The position numbers and the translations under genes are program-made. The notes under the pieces are model-generated. The model was not told the origin of the DNA and did not search any database. It saw only the letters and a program-made list of their open reading frames with translations. This document shows, piece after piece, positions 27,514 through 36,079 of a DNA stretch of 63,333 nt. Within the stretch, counting starts at the first letter, position 1, and every line of letters begins with the position of its first letter. Origin of the DNA: an uncultured Blautia sp. (GTDB lineage: Bacteria > Bacillota > Clostridia > Lachnospirales > Lachnospiraceae); the NCBI GenBank assembly GCA_934409175.1, contig CAKRVX010000001.1:1-63333 (forward strand). Reading direction: 5' to 3'.

Positions 27514-27852
27514 TTACTGTGCCATCGTGTCATGAGAATTATATAAATAATATGCAAGGATATCTATAAATTCGCTGTTTGTTGGCTTATCATCCATAGT
27601 ACATCCTGCAATTTCTTCCAGAGTTTCTTTATGACTCATCCAGCACAGATTGATCAATGTACGAATATTATGTTCTACATTTGACGGAGTTGATTTATAT
27701 TTTCTGGCAAGGATTGGATAAATATCCTTTGTAATTTTCATTGGACGTTCCTGAAGTCCCTGTGCCATCCTGACTGCTTCCGCAACGTAATAATATCCTT
27801 TATACTTTGATGTTGCTCCAAGTCTTCTTATTAAACTGTAAATTTCACTCAT
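27514..27852 (-). CDS. Stand-alone Spo0A-type C-terminal DNA-binding protein
   Basis: The 112-residue product matches the Spo0A C-terminal effector domain with no receiver domain. Visible markers are SEIYSLIRRLGATSKYKGYYY, YPILARKYKSTPSNVEHNIR (the recognition-helix region that binds 0A boxes) and KPTNSEFIDILAYYL. True Spo0A carries an about 120-residue receiver before this domain; here the frame upstream is short and unlike a receiver. AGGAGG seven bases before the ATG at 27852 fixes the start. A perfect dyad at 27875-27899 lies upstream. It could antagonise or bypass Spo0A at a subset of promoters (inference). Confidence 0.88.
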   Translation of the reverse strand: MSEIYSLIRRLGATSKYKGYYYVAEAVRMAQGLQERPMKITKDIYPILARKYKSTPSNVEHNIRTLINLCWMSHKETLEEIAGCTMDDKPTNSEFIDILAYYLYNSHDTMAQ

Positions 27853-27874
27853 ACTTTTTCCTCCTAACATTCTG

Positions 27875-27899
27875 CTGAACATCATATCTGTATGTTCAG
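27875..27899. promoter_or_regulatory. Operator-like dyad upstream of the Spo0A-like gene
   Basis: CTGAACAT (27875-27882) and ATGTTCAG (27892-27899) are perfect eight-base inverted repeats around nine bases, starting 23 bases before the start codon. The geometry suits a dimeric repressor. It is not an 0A box. Confidence 0.5.
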
Positions 27900-28057
27900 G
27901 ATTCTCAGTTATACACATTTTCCTGTTAAACACACATATCTGGCAGCTTTGTCATTCGGAAATCATTGTCACTTTTCACATAAAATCTATAGAGTTATAT
28001 TAAAATATCAGCAATTTAATCATAAAAATTTATACGACATTTGTCAATACAAAATGC

Positions 28058-28094
28058 AAAAAAACAACAGTCCAGATTGTTCCTGAACTGTTGT
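28058..28094. terminator. Terminator of htpG
   Basis: ACAACAGTCCAG (28064-28075) pairs with CTGAACTGTTGT (28083-28094) with one mismatch. On the minus strand seven T follow. It lies 16 bases past the htpG stop, and T-rich flanks on both sides may allow bidirectional use. Confidence 0.9.
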
Positions 28095-28109
28095 TTTTTG
28101 TTATTTATA

Positions 28110-30179
28110 TTATTTTGTAAGCATCAGAAGTACTTCATTACTTCTCTGTACAAATTTGGTCATCTCTTCCGGAGAAAGCTGCTTGTGGCTCATCATAGCC
28201 AGGTCATACAACTGTTCACAAATAACAGGTGCTTTGTCTGATTCCTTATTCTCTGCCAGATATTTCACCAGTGGATGATTTGCATTCAGGATCAGTGTTT
28301 CCTGACCACCAAACATGTTTGGATCCATTCCATACATATTATACATCTTCATCATGTCCTGCATACGGCGACTTTCTTCAGAAAGTGTAACCATAGCAGA
28401 AATATTTTCATTCTTCAGATTCTCCACATGAACTTCCAGTTTATCTTTATTCAGATTTTTACGGAACAGTTCTGTCAGTTCTTTTACTGTAGCTTCATCT
28501 GCAGTTCCCTCACCTTTCATTTCCTCTGTCAGGTCTGCATCTATTCTCTTGAACTGAACATCCTGATGCTTCTGTTCAAGACTGGAAATAAATGCGCTGT
28601 CAATATTATGCTTCAGGATCACCGCATCCTTGCCAGCTTCTTTGAACATATTGATATACTGGCTCTGTTGAACTTCATCAGTGACATAGAAGATTATGGT
28701 TTTCTCAGGTTCTTTCTCTTCTGATTTGTCTGTACTTTCCTCAGTAGTCTCTGCTTTTTCTTCTTTCTGTTCTTCTGCTGTTTCTTTCTTATTTTCTTCG
28801 ATGCAGTCTTTTAATGTAAGATATTTACCATCAAGATTCTTGAAAAGTACATACTCTCCCATTTTCTCTGCAAATTTTGTATCTTTGATACATCCATATT
28901 TGATAAACGGACTGATATCATCCCAGTATTTCTCATAGGATTCACGATCAGTTTTACACATTCCTGTCAGTTTATCTGCAACTTTCTTTGAAATATATTC
29001 AGAAATTTTCTGCACAAATCCATCGTTCTGCAATGCACTTCTGGATACATTAAGCGGCAGATCCGGACAATCAATCACACCTTTCAGAAGCAGAAGGAAT
29101 TCAGGAATCACTTCTTTGATATTATCTGCAATAAATACCTGGTTATTATACAGCTTGATGGTTCCTTCAATAGAATCATATTCTGTATTGATCTTCGGGA
29201 AATACAAAATACCTTTCAGGTTAAATGGGTAATCCATATTCAGATGGATCCAGAACAGCGGTTCTTTATAATCCATAAATACCTTACGGTAAAATTCTTT
29301 ATATTCCTCATCTGTACATTCATTCGGATGTTTCATCCATAATGGATTAGTATCGCTGATGGAAACCGGACGTTTATTAATCTTTACCTTATCCTTTGCA
29401 GGAGAAACCTCTACGGTTTCTTTCTCGCCCTTTTCATTTTCTTTTTCTTCTGTCTTTGCATCTTCATGAATATGTTCTACAACTACATCATCATCTCTCA
29501 ATTCAGATTCATCAATGGTCTCATATTCCTGAGGTGCATTTGCTTTGGAAAGGTAGATTGGAACCGGCATAAAGGAACAATATTTTTCAAGGATTTCACG
29601 CATGCGGTATTCATTTGCAAATTCCAGACAATCCTCGTTCAGGAACAATGTGATTTCTGTTCCTACTGTAGTCTTGTTTCCTTCCTGAATGTCGTACTCT
29701 GTTCCGCCATCACAAGACCAATGTACAGGCTGAGCGCCTTCTGTGAAAGAAAGTGTATCAATGTGTACTTCATCTGCTACCATAAATGCAGAGTAGAAAC
29801 CAAGTCCAAAATGACCAATCATCTGATCATCAGTGGTTTTATCTTTATATTTCTCCAGGAACTGAGTTGCACCTGAAAACGCAATCTGAGTAATGTATTT
29901 TTCAACTTCCTCGGCAGTCATACCAATACCGTTATCAATGAATTTCAAAGTTTTCTCATCCGGGTTTACAATCACCTGAATTTCTGGTTTATAGTCATCC
30001 GGAAATGTATATTCTCCCATTACTTCCAGTTTCTTCAGTTTGGTAATTGCATCGCATCCATTGGATACCAATTCTCTTACAAAGATATCGTGATCTGAAT
30101 ACAGCCACTTCTTAATGATTGGGAAAATATTTTCGCTGTTAATTGATAAACTTCCATGTTTTACAGCCATTTTGTCCAC
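28110..30179 (-). CDS. htpG: Chaperone HtpG (bacterial Hsp90)
   Basis: HtpG is a dimeric ATP-dependent chaperone. The 689-residue protein has the GHKL ATPase motifs: ELVSNGCDAI, DNGIGMTAEEV, and GHFGLGFYSAFMVAD with the glycine-rich lid. The middle domain follows, with PLNVSRSALQND. The C-terminal dimerisation domain ends with leucine-rich helices. It is slightly long because of acidic Glu/Lys linkers near residues 235-260 and 475-500. Upstream lie a promoter at 30294-30322 and a perfect CIRCE operator, so control by HrcA is expected. Confidence 0.97.
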   Translation of the reverse strand: MDKMAVKHGSLSINSENIFPIIKKWLYSDHDIFVRELVSNGCDAITKLKKLEVMGEYTFPDDYKPEIQVIVNPDEKTLKFIDNGIGMTAEEVEKYITQIAFSGATQFLEKYKDKTTDDQMIGHFGLGFYSAFMVADEVHIDTLSFTEGAQPVHWSCDGGTEYDIQEGNKTTVGTEITLFLNEDCLEFANEYRMREILEKYCSFMPVPIYLSKANAPQEYETIDESELRDDDVVVEHIHEDAKTEEKENEKGEKETVEVSPAKDKVKINKRPVSISDTNPLWMKHPNECTDEEYKEFYRKVFMDYKEPLFWIHLNMDYPFNLKGILYFPKINTEYDSIEGTIKLYNNQVFIADNIKEVIPEFLLLLKGVIDCPDLPLNVSRSALQNDGFVQKISEYISKKVADKLTGMCKTDRESYEKYWDDISPFIKYGCIKDTKFAEKMGEYVLFKNLDGKYLTLKDCIEENKKETAEEQKEEKAETTEESTDKSEEKEPEKTIIFYVTDEVQQSQYINMFKEAGKDAVILKHNIDSAFISSLEQKHQDVQFKRIDADLTEEMKGEGTADEATVKELTELFRKNLNKDKLEVHVENLKNENISAMVTLSEESRRMQDMMKMYNMYGMDPNMFGGQETLILNANHPLVKYLAENKESDKAPVICEQLYDLAMMSHKQLSPEEMTKFVQRSNEVLLMLTK

Positions 30180-30293
30180 ACTCCTTATTTCTTTTTGTCT
30201 TTATAACCGTTCAGCTGATTTATATTGCTCTGCCAAACAACTATTTTTCTGTTATAGTTTCCTGATTATGTGGAAACTACATCTCTGAAAGAT

Positions 30294-30322
30294 ATAGTAA
30301 TACCATTTTTTCTAAAAGTCAA
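30294..30322 (-). promoter_or_regulatory. Promoter of htpG
   Basis: On the minus strand, TTGACT (30322-30317), 17 bases, TACTAT (30299-30294). It begins seven bases downstream of the CIRCE repeat and predicts a leader of about 105 bases. Confidence 0.75.
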
Positions 30323-30329
30323 GAAAAAA

Positions 30330-30356
30330 TTAGCACTCATTAAAAATGAGTGCTAA
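30330..30356 (-). promoter_or_regulatory. CIRCE operator that doubles as a terminator hairpin
   Basis: TTAGCACTC (30330-30338), nine bases, GAGTGCTAA (30348-30356) is the exact CIRCE consensus bound by the heat-shock repressor HrcA. In RNA from the minus strand the stem extends to 11 pairs with a five-base loop and is followed by six U. It lies 12 bases after the stop of the upstream surface-protein gene, so it is also positioned as that gene's intrinsic terminator. Confidence 0.92.
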
Positions 30357-30368
30357 CAATCAATTTCA

Positions 30369-32909
30369 TTATTTCTTTTTCTTTCTGTAAATCACAACAC
30401 CTGCTATACATCCTGCAGCAATCACCAGAAGAATCACAAGTGGAATAATATTAGTCGTATCCCCCGTTTTTACAGCCGCCTTCTGGTTTGCTCCATTAGG
30501 CTGCGGTGTTGGTGTTGCAGTAATCTGCTGCCCCTGAGCAATAGTAAAACTTACCTGTTTGGTATCCTGTGAACCTGTATTTTTCCATTTGCTTCCGTTA
30601 TACTTCTGCTGATCAAACACCACTGTAAGTGTATAGGTTCCAGCCTTTGTAATTCCAAACGCAGCAGTATACGGTGCCTGGCTCCAACTGTTGGTATTCA
30701 GTACTTTCCAGTTATATGGAACATAACGTGTATCACCTTTTCCAGGATTCTGATTATCCATACCTGCGCCGACTGCTTCAAATGTAATCTTTGACTGAGT
30801 CGTATATCCATCCTGACTTATACCTTTGATCTTATTATCTGAAGGGTCCGCGATCTTTGCTGTACGTCCGGATTTTACAGTTACATTTACTGCAGTGATC
30901 AGATTAACACCATCTGGATTTTCAACGCCATCAGGAAGTGTAATAGTTCCTTTCACCTTAAATGTCTGAGCCTTTTTTACGGAAGGATCATACGAACTTT
31001 CCTTTACATTCCACTGAACTTTTGCTTTCATATCTCCATTTGTTGTATTAATCACAACACTGGATGGCAGTCCCAGCGCTTTCGCTGATTTCTCTGTACC
31101 ATTCTTTACTCCTGTTATATCTACAGGTGTCTGAATTCCAGTCAGCTTTATTGTTTTCGCTGTTACTGTGAATTTCACATTTATCATAAGACTGATACCC
31201 TGATCATTTGGAATCACAATGGATTCCACATAATTTCCTTCTTTCAGGCTGTCCTGTGGACGGATCTTAAATGTACTGCTTTCTCCTGGAGCCAGTTCTG
31301 CTGCTGAAAGTTTTCCGATTTTGAAACTTACACTCTCTGGTCTGCTTAAAATTATATCCGTATTTCCTTCATTTGTAACAGTAACATTTTGGGCAGATGG
31401 TGCTTCACTGTAACCGGATTCCATCTTTCCGAAATTTATTTCCTGAGGACTCACAGTAAGTTTCGGATTCTTTACTTCATTTACCGTAATTTCTGCCGTA
31501 ACTTCAGCTGTTATATCCGGATCTTCTGCAATCGTAAATAAAATTGTGTCACTGTGTTTTCCAACTTCCAGTCCCATCTTCGGCTGAACATTATAAACTG
31601 CGGAACTGTCATCTTCCTGTGCCAGAGTAACATCAAAATACTCTGACTGAGGTTCTTCCAGTGTTACATCGCCATTTTTCTCAACAGTAACTGTCTGTAC
31701 TTCATTCACCTGCTGATATCCTTCATCCAGATCTCCAAAACTCAGCGATTCCTGATCCACAGTAATATTTCTTTCCAGTTCAGGATTTTCTGAATCGTCG
31801 GACGGTTCTAATGTGCCTGCCGGTTCTTTATCTTCCTCCTCTGCAGGTTCTTCTGTCGGTTCCGGAGTTTCAGTTTCAGACGGTTCAGCACTTTCCACAA
31901 CTGCCTTTACTTCAAAGGAAGCTTCTGCCCCCTCTTCAGTTTCATACGTAATAACATCATCATAAGTTCCAGGCTCCAGTCCGTCTCTTGGCTGAACCCA
32001 TACACTGACAGATTCTCCTGCTGCCAGAGGTTTCTCTATATCAGCCACCATAAAGTGTTCCGGACTGATGGATTTGAAATTCAGTGTTTCTGTTCCCGTA
32101 TTTTTAATGTCCACAAACATGGTCTGACTTTCTGTTTCATCTGAGGTTGTTACCGTTCCGAAATCACATACGGGGGATTCTTCATCTTCACCATCCACAT
32201 ATGCCTGGGCATCATAAACTGCTTCCTCTTTCGATGTATGATCAGATGTTTTCTCTGTACCGTCAGGCTGAAGTTCGGACTCTGTATAAATATGCATTTC
32301 ATCAGCATTCTGTGTGTCATCTGTCTGCTGTGCATCTTCCGGATCTTCTGTCTGTACATCGGAGCTCTGATTTTCATCAGTGTTCTGGCTTTCATCAATC
32401 TGTTCAACATTCTGATCAGCCTGAGTTCCCTGATCTGTGTTATTTTCTTCCAGACTTCCCTCTACAGACGATTCGTCCTCTGATGTCTGTTCATCCTGTT
32501 CCTGCTGCTGTGCTGCCGCTTTTGCTTCTTCCTCTGTTGCAGCAACCTCAGGTGTTTTTGCAGTCAATGTACCTGTCAATCCTGATCCATCCAGTCCTGT
32601 AACTGTAAGAACCAGTTTATAACCCAGATCATCCTGAGTTGCTGTATAATTCTTCTCAGTTCCTACTTCAACCAGTTCCTTCTCACCGGTCTGTCTTGAC
32701 CATGAAAAAGTAACATCATCATCTGTTACTCCCTCTGGTGTTACTTTCGTATAATCTGCACTCAATGTTGTTCCTACTGCTGCAAAACCCTTAATCTTCA
32801 GCTTTCCTCCCAGTTCGCCTGACTGAGCTGCTGCAAAAGCCATGGATGGAAGCAGCGTAAGTACCATGAGTACTGCCATGACAACTGCCAGAAATCTCTT
32901 TCTTTTCAT
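30369..32909 (-). CDS. Large secreted surface protein with Ig-like/ASH-type repeats
   Basis: The 846-residue protein has a Sec signal peptide (MKRKRFLAVVMAVLMVLTLL, cleavage after AFA). A PKD/Ig-like module ends near residue 100, then comes an acidic Gln/Glu/Asp linker to about 240. Three tandem repeats of about 100 residues follow (about 245-545). Each has the pattern xxFGxxxxGY, then VTVxNxGxxxL, then PQDxLxxGxYxxxI, typical of choice-of-anchor-D or ASH-like folds. Further beta-sandwich modules lead to a Pro/Gln linker and a tail of VKTGDTTN, a hydrophobic helix and YRKKKK. This is a wall-sorting-like end without classic LPxTG. A role in adhesion or matrix binding is inferred. Confidence 0.85.
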   Translation of the reverse strand: MKRKRFLAVVMAVLMVLTLLPSMAFAAAQSGELGGKLKIKGFAAVGTTLSADYTKVTPEGVTDDDVTFSWSRQTGEKELVEVGTEKNYTATQDDLGYKLVLTVTGLDGSGLTGTLTAKTPEVAATEEEAKAAAQQQEQDEQTSEDESSVEGSLEENNTDQGTQADQNVEQIDESQNTDENQSSDVQTEDPEDAQQTDDTQNADEMHIYTESELQPDGTEKTSDHTSKEEAVYDAQAYVDGEDEESPVCDFGTVTTSDETESQTMFVDIKNTGTETLNFKSISPEHFMVADIEKPLAAGESVSVWVQPRDGLEPGTYDDVITYETEEGAEASFEVKAVVESAEPSETETPEPTEEPAEEEDKEPAGTLEPSDDSENPELERNITVDQESLSFGDLDEGYQQVNEVQTVTVEKNGDVTLEEPQSEYFDVTLAQEDDSSAVYNVQPKMGLEVGKHSDTILFTIAEDPDITAEVTAEITVNEVKNPKLTVSPQEINFGKMESGYSEAPSAQNVTVTNEGNTDIILSRPESVSFKIGKLSAAELAPGESSTFKIRPQDSLKEGNYVESIVIPNDQGISLMINVKFTVTAKTIKLTGIQTPVDITGVKNGTEKSAKALGLPSSVVINTTNGDMKAKVQWNVKESSYDPSVKKAQTFKVKGTITLPDGVENPDGVNLITAVNVTVKSGRTAKIADPSDNKIKGISQDGYTTQSKITFEAVGAGMDNQNPGKGDTRYVPYNWKVLNTNSWSQAPYTAAFGITKAGTYTLTVVFDQQKYNGSKWKNTGSQDTKQVSFTIAQGQQITATPTPQPNGANQKAAVKTGDTTNIIPLVILLVIAAGCIAGVVIYRKKKK

Positions 32910-33025
32910 TTGCCATCCTCCTTTTCACATTATAAAATATTCATGATTTTTTCCCGGAAAAATCAGTCACTGTTTCTTATCGTATCTCAAGTAACGAAAT
33001 CTCCTTTTATTCTCCGTCTGTGGTA

Positions 33026-33055
33026 ATTATATCATTTCATATTTTTTTAATGTAA
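33026..33055 (-). promoter_or_regulatory. Promoter of the Ig-repeat surface protein
   Basis: On the minus strand, TTACAT (33055-33050), 18 bases, TATAAT (33031-33026). It predicts a leader of about 110 bases before the start at 32909, where AGGAGG is the ribosome site. Confidence 0.5.
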
Positions 33056-33071
33056 TTTGCAGTTTTCGAGT

Positions 33072-33329
33072 TTATCCTTCTACGATCAGATATTTTCCAT
33101 CTGGCAGAGGAAATACTTCACTGGCTTCCTCCAGTTCTTCGTCTGACATACCGTCTACATCTGCTCCCATATCTTCCAGATACTCTCTTACTTCTGCAAC
33201 AGAATCTACAACCACTGCCATACAATCCTCCAGGAAAGCCTCCGCTTCCTCATAAGATGAAGCTACAGGCTGTGGAAACAGCTGTCCCTGATTTTCAAGA
33301 AATATGTTAATGCATTCTTCTGTATACAT
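33072..33329 (-). CDS. Small acidic conserved protein
   Basis: The 85-residue protein is strongly acidic and helical (MYTEECINIFLENQGQLFP at the start; many Glu/Asp in EEAEAFLEDC and SDEELEEASEVF). There is no membrane segment or catalytic motif. Its start codon directly abuts the stop of the HAD gene at 33330 with no gap, so it is coupled to it. I do not recognise a secure family, and the link to the HAD operon is its only clue. Confidence 0.7.
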   Translation of the reverse strand: MYTEECINIFLENQGQLFPQPVASSYEEAEAFLEDCMAVVVDSVAEVREYLEDMGADVDGMSDEELEEASEVFPLPDGKYLIVEG

Positions 33330-34133
33330 TTAAATTACCTCCTCAATTTTCCCCTTTGCCATGATCAGTTTTTCAAGAGTTTTTTCTACACTCTGTGTGG
33401 TATAAGCCGCTGCAGCTTTTACACCATCTTTTGCATGTTCCATGGCAAAACCGTATTTTACTGATCTTAACATTTCGACGTCATTATATTCGTCTCCAAA
33501 CGCCATACATTCTTCTGGCAGGATTCCATAACGTTTCTGATATTCACAGATTCCCTTGGCCTTATTGGTTCCAAAAGGAACAAAATCGATCCAGTCATTC
33601 CCGGAAGTTACCACTGTACAGTATTTCGAAAATCTTTCCTTCCAGTATTTCACAGATTCATCTGTAAGTCCGAATGGTTCATAAACTGCCAGCTTCATAA
33701 TCGGATCTGTCATTTCTTCCAGTCCTCTTATCAGTTTGCAGTCATTTTTTACTTCGTTGACCATATGCTTCCAGAACCGTTCCGTTTTCGGCATAAGATA
33801 ATGATAATCTTTCGCAGAGCAGGTAAACTCTGCATCTTTTTTAGCAAGGATTGCTTCAATAATCTCCTCTGCAACTTTCCTGTCAAAAGAATCTTCATAT
33901 AGAACTTTCCCATGATCTACAGCCAGAGCTCCGTTTTCACTAACATATGCAATTTCCGACGCTACCGGAGCAAACAATTTTTTCATGTTCGGATACTGCC
34001 TGCCACTGGCCGCCACAAAAATAATTCCCAATTCTTTCAATTTCCTGATAAGTGGAAAAATATCTTCCGGAAGTGACTGTGCCTTATTCAGAAGCAATGT
34101 TCCGTCCAGATCACTGGCCACCATTTTAATCAT
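33330..34133 (-). CDS. Cof-type HAD hydrolase
   Basis: The 267-residue protein is a type IIB (Cof) HAD phosphatase. Motif I is ASDLDGTLL with D8 and D10; a C2 cap spans about 85-190. Motif III is near GTNKAKGI and motif IV is AFGDEYNDVEMLRSVKYG. These enzymes hydrolyse sugar phosphates, pyridoxal phosphate or flavin nucleotides, and the substrate cannot be inferred here. Its start overlaps the end of the next HAD gene by eight bases, giving the run maf - HAD - HAD - small acidic protein. Confidence 0.9.
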   Translation of the reverse strand: MIKMVASDLDGTLLLNKAQSLPEDIFPLIRKLKELGIIFVAASGRQYPNMKKLFAPVASEIAYVSENGALAVDHGKVLYEDSFDRKVAEEIIEAILAKKDAEFTCSAKDYHYLMPKTERFWKHMVNEVKNDCKLIRGLEEMTDPIMKLAVYEPFGLTDESVKYWKERFSKYCTVVTSGNDWIDFVPFGTNKAKGICEYQKRYGILPEECMAFGDEYNDVEMLRSVKYGFAMEHAKDGVKAAAAYTTQSVEKTLEKLIMAKGKIEEVI

Positions 34134-34791
34134 TGTTATGTTCCCCGCATATTCTTACCAGATCTGATGGATGTTCTGCAACAATATCAGCTCCGTTTTC
34201 ATTAAGTTCTTTACGATCACGAAATCCCCACAACGCACCTACTGTAAACATTCCTGCTGCTTTTCCGGTTTTCATATCTGTACTGGTGTCGCCTATATAC
34301 ATACACTCTTCCGGTCTGACCCCAAATTTCTCAGCAATCATCAAAGGACCATCCGGTGCCGGTTTTCTCCGGATTGCATCGCTCTGTCCAAGCACCATAT
34401 CAAATTCATCTCCATAAAGCTGTGCAATAACTTTCACAGCTGCAGGATGAGGCTTATTGGAACATACTGCAAGACGCTTTCCGGACTTCTTCAGTTTTCT
34501 AAGAGTTTCCGGCATTCCTTCATAAGGGACAACCTTATACATAGGGTCTGCTGCAAACATCTCTCTGTAAAGTTTACGTCCCTCTTCATAATGCACAAGT
34601 TCCTTATCTCCCGCATCTTTCAGAGCTCTTTTCATCAGCATATCAGCTCCCTCTCCGCTGTAATATCTGAAGTTATCTGTAGGTAATGTTTTCAGCCCAT
34701 ATTTCTGCATAACTTCATTGGTAACATATGCCATGGAATCCAGTGTATCCGCCAAAGTTCCATCCAGATCGAATATACATGCTTTGATCAT
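34126..34791 (-). CDS. HAD phosphatase, phosphoglycolate-phosphatase-like
   Basis: The 221-residue protein belongs to the Gph/PgmB-like HAD group with a helical C1 cap. Motif I is IFDLDGTLADTLDSM, motif II is LAVCSNKPHPAAVK, motif III is RRKPAPDG and motif IV is YIGDTSTDMKTGKAAGM. Gph removes 2-phosphoglycolate produced during DNA end repair, but family members have varied substrates. It lies six bases after maf and overlaps the following Cof gene by eight bases. Confidence 0.88.
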   Translation of the reverse strand: MIKACIFDLDGTLADTLDSMAYVTNEVMQKYGLKTLPTDNFRYYSGEGADMLMKRALKDAGDKELVHYEEGRKLYREMFAADPMYKVVPYEGMPETLRKLKKSGKRLAVCSNKPHPAAVKVIAQLYGDEFDMVLGQSDAIRRKPAPDGPLMIAEKFGVRPEECMYIGDTSTDMKTGKAAGMFTVGALWGFRDRKELNENGADIVAEHPSDLVRICGEHNND

Positions 34792-34797
34792 CTTTCG

Positions 34798-35391
34798 TCA
34801 TCCTCTCAAATTAATTCCTGATTTCTTCATTTCGTAAAACAGTCTTGCTACCGGAAGCCCCACCACATTATTGTAGTCTCCGCAGATGCTTTTTACATAA
34901 ATTCCGAAAAGCCCCTGAATTCCATAGCTTCCTGCCTTATCCATGGGTTCTCCTGTTGCGATATAGTCCAGTATTTCTTCATGTGAAACAGGATAAAATG
35001 TTACATCTGTGCTCTCAAAAAAAGTATGTTCTTCCCATTCACCGTTTTTTCGCTCCAGAACCGTCACTCCAGTATAAACCTGATGTGTGTTTCCCTGCAG
35101 CTTCTCCAATGTTTCTGCTGCATCTTTCTGGTTTTTCGGTTTACCCAGAATATTATTTTCAAATACAACAATCGTATCCGACCCGATCACCAAAGTTCCC
35201 TCTTCACATTCCACCAGTGACCGTGCAACCCACGCAGCTTTATCATGTGCCAGCTGCTGTACAGCTTCTCCAGGATCTTCGGAAGTTCGCCTTTCATCTC
35301 CTTCTGCAGGTATCACTGTAAAAGATACTCCGGCTTTCGACAGCAATTGTTTTCGTCTCGGAGAAGCAGATGCCAAAATAATTTTTCTCAT
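34798..35391 (-). CDS. maf: Maf-family nucleotide pyrophosphatase
   Basis: Maf hydrolyses modified or canonical dNTP/UTP to monophosphates and is linked to septum arrest in Bacillus. The 197-residue protein starts MRKIILASASPRRKQLL with the SxSPRR substrate loop. SDTIVVFEN carries the metal-binding acid, and KPKNQKDAAETL and GSYGIQG complete the site. It heads the short HAD operon and is divergent from the acidic membrane-protein gene at 35565. Confidence 0.94.
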   Translation of the reverse strand: MRKIILASASPRRKQLLSKAGVSFTVIPAEGDERRTSEDPGEAVQQLAHDKAAWVARSLVECEEGTLVIGSDTIVVFENNILGKPKNQKDAAETLEKLQGNTHQVYTGVTVLERKNGEWEEHTFFESTDVTFYPVSHEEILDYIATGEPMDKAGSYGIQGLFGIYVKSICGDYNNVVGLPVARLFYEMKKSGINLRG

Positions 35392-35564
35392 AAATTTCTC
35401 CTCTTCTTTCCTGTCATAGTATACCCTGTATTCATAGGGGGTGCAACCGCTTTTACTGAAAGTTTCCCCTTTTCTTTTAGAGTAAAAAGTATTAAAATAG
35501 GTATAACCTATATCCGATCATATCAGCAGGAAATAGGAGAAGATCAGAAAGGAGTCAATATCAT

Positions 35565-35963
35565 ATGGCAAAGATCAACAAATATTGGGGATTTGTGGCA
35601 ATCGGCGCTCTGACTGCTGCCGCTGCCGGTGCGATAGCTGCAGTACTGGCCAAAAAAAGCTCCCACAGTGAGGAATTAGATTTCGAAGATGACTTTGATG
35701 AAGATTTCGATATCCCTGTAGAATCAGAAGAAAAAGAGGAGGAAGAAGCTTCCGAGAATTTCCAGGCATGGGAAAATGTTTCCGTCCATTCTGAAGAAAC
35801 TTCCACAGAAGAAAAAGCTTCCACAGAAGAGGCAGCTTCCGAAGGCGAAGAAAAAGATACCACTTCTGCTGAAGAATCCGGCGCACAGGAGCAGGCTGAG
35901 CCTGAGAAAGAACCTGAATCAGAAAAAGCAGCTCCGGAAGAATCAGTTCCAGAAGAAAAATAA
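35565..35963 (+). CDS. Membrane-anchored acidic protein
   Basis: The 132-residue protein has one N-terminal hydrophobic helix (about 8-29: Ala/Gly-rich). Glu/Asp-rich low-complexity sequence follows to the end, with repeated EEKAS- and EEAAS-type blocks. AAAGGAG lies nine bases before the ATG. It is alone between divergent maf and a strong bidirectional terminator. Function is unknown; the layout parallels the protein at 25420-25860, although here the acidic tail follows directly on the helix. Confidence 0.75.
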   Translation: MAKINKYWGFVAIGALTAAAAGAIAAVLAKKSSHSEELDFEDDFDEDFDIPVESEEKEEEEASENFQAWENVSVHSEETSTEEKASTEEAASEGEEKDTTSAEESGAQEQAEPEKEPESEKAAPEESVPEEK

Positions 35964-36017
35964 TACACTCAGATACCTGCAGAATCTGCGTTGGCAGTTT
36001 TCCGCAACATAAAGCAT

Positions 36018-36055
36018 AAAAAATGCGCCGTGCTGTAAATGTACGGCGCATTTTT
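36018..36055. terminator. Bidirectional terminator between the acidic protein gene and glnS
   Basis: AAAAATGCGCCGT (36019-36031) pairs perfectly with ACGGCGCATTTTT (36043-36055). T-runs on both strands serve the two convergent genes. Confidence 0.92.
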
Positions 36056-36079
36056 CCTGTATTTTACGTTTTTATTTTC

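Noticed and set aside
32944..32965. Hairpin TGATTTTT/AAAAATCA in the leader of the Ig-repeat gene
   Set aside because: Weak AT pairing and no link to the ribosome site; could be chance in AT-rich DNA.
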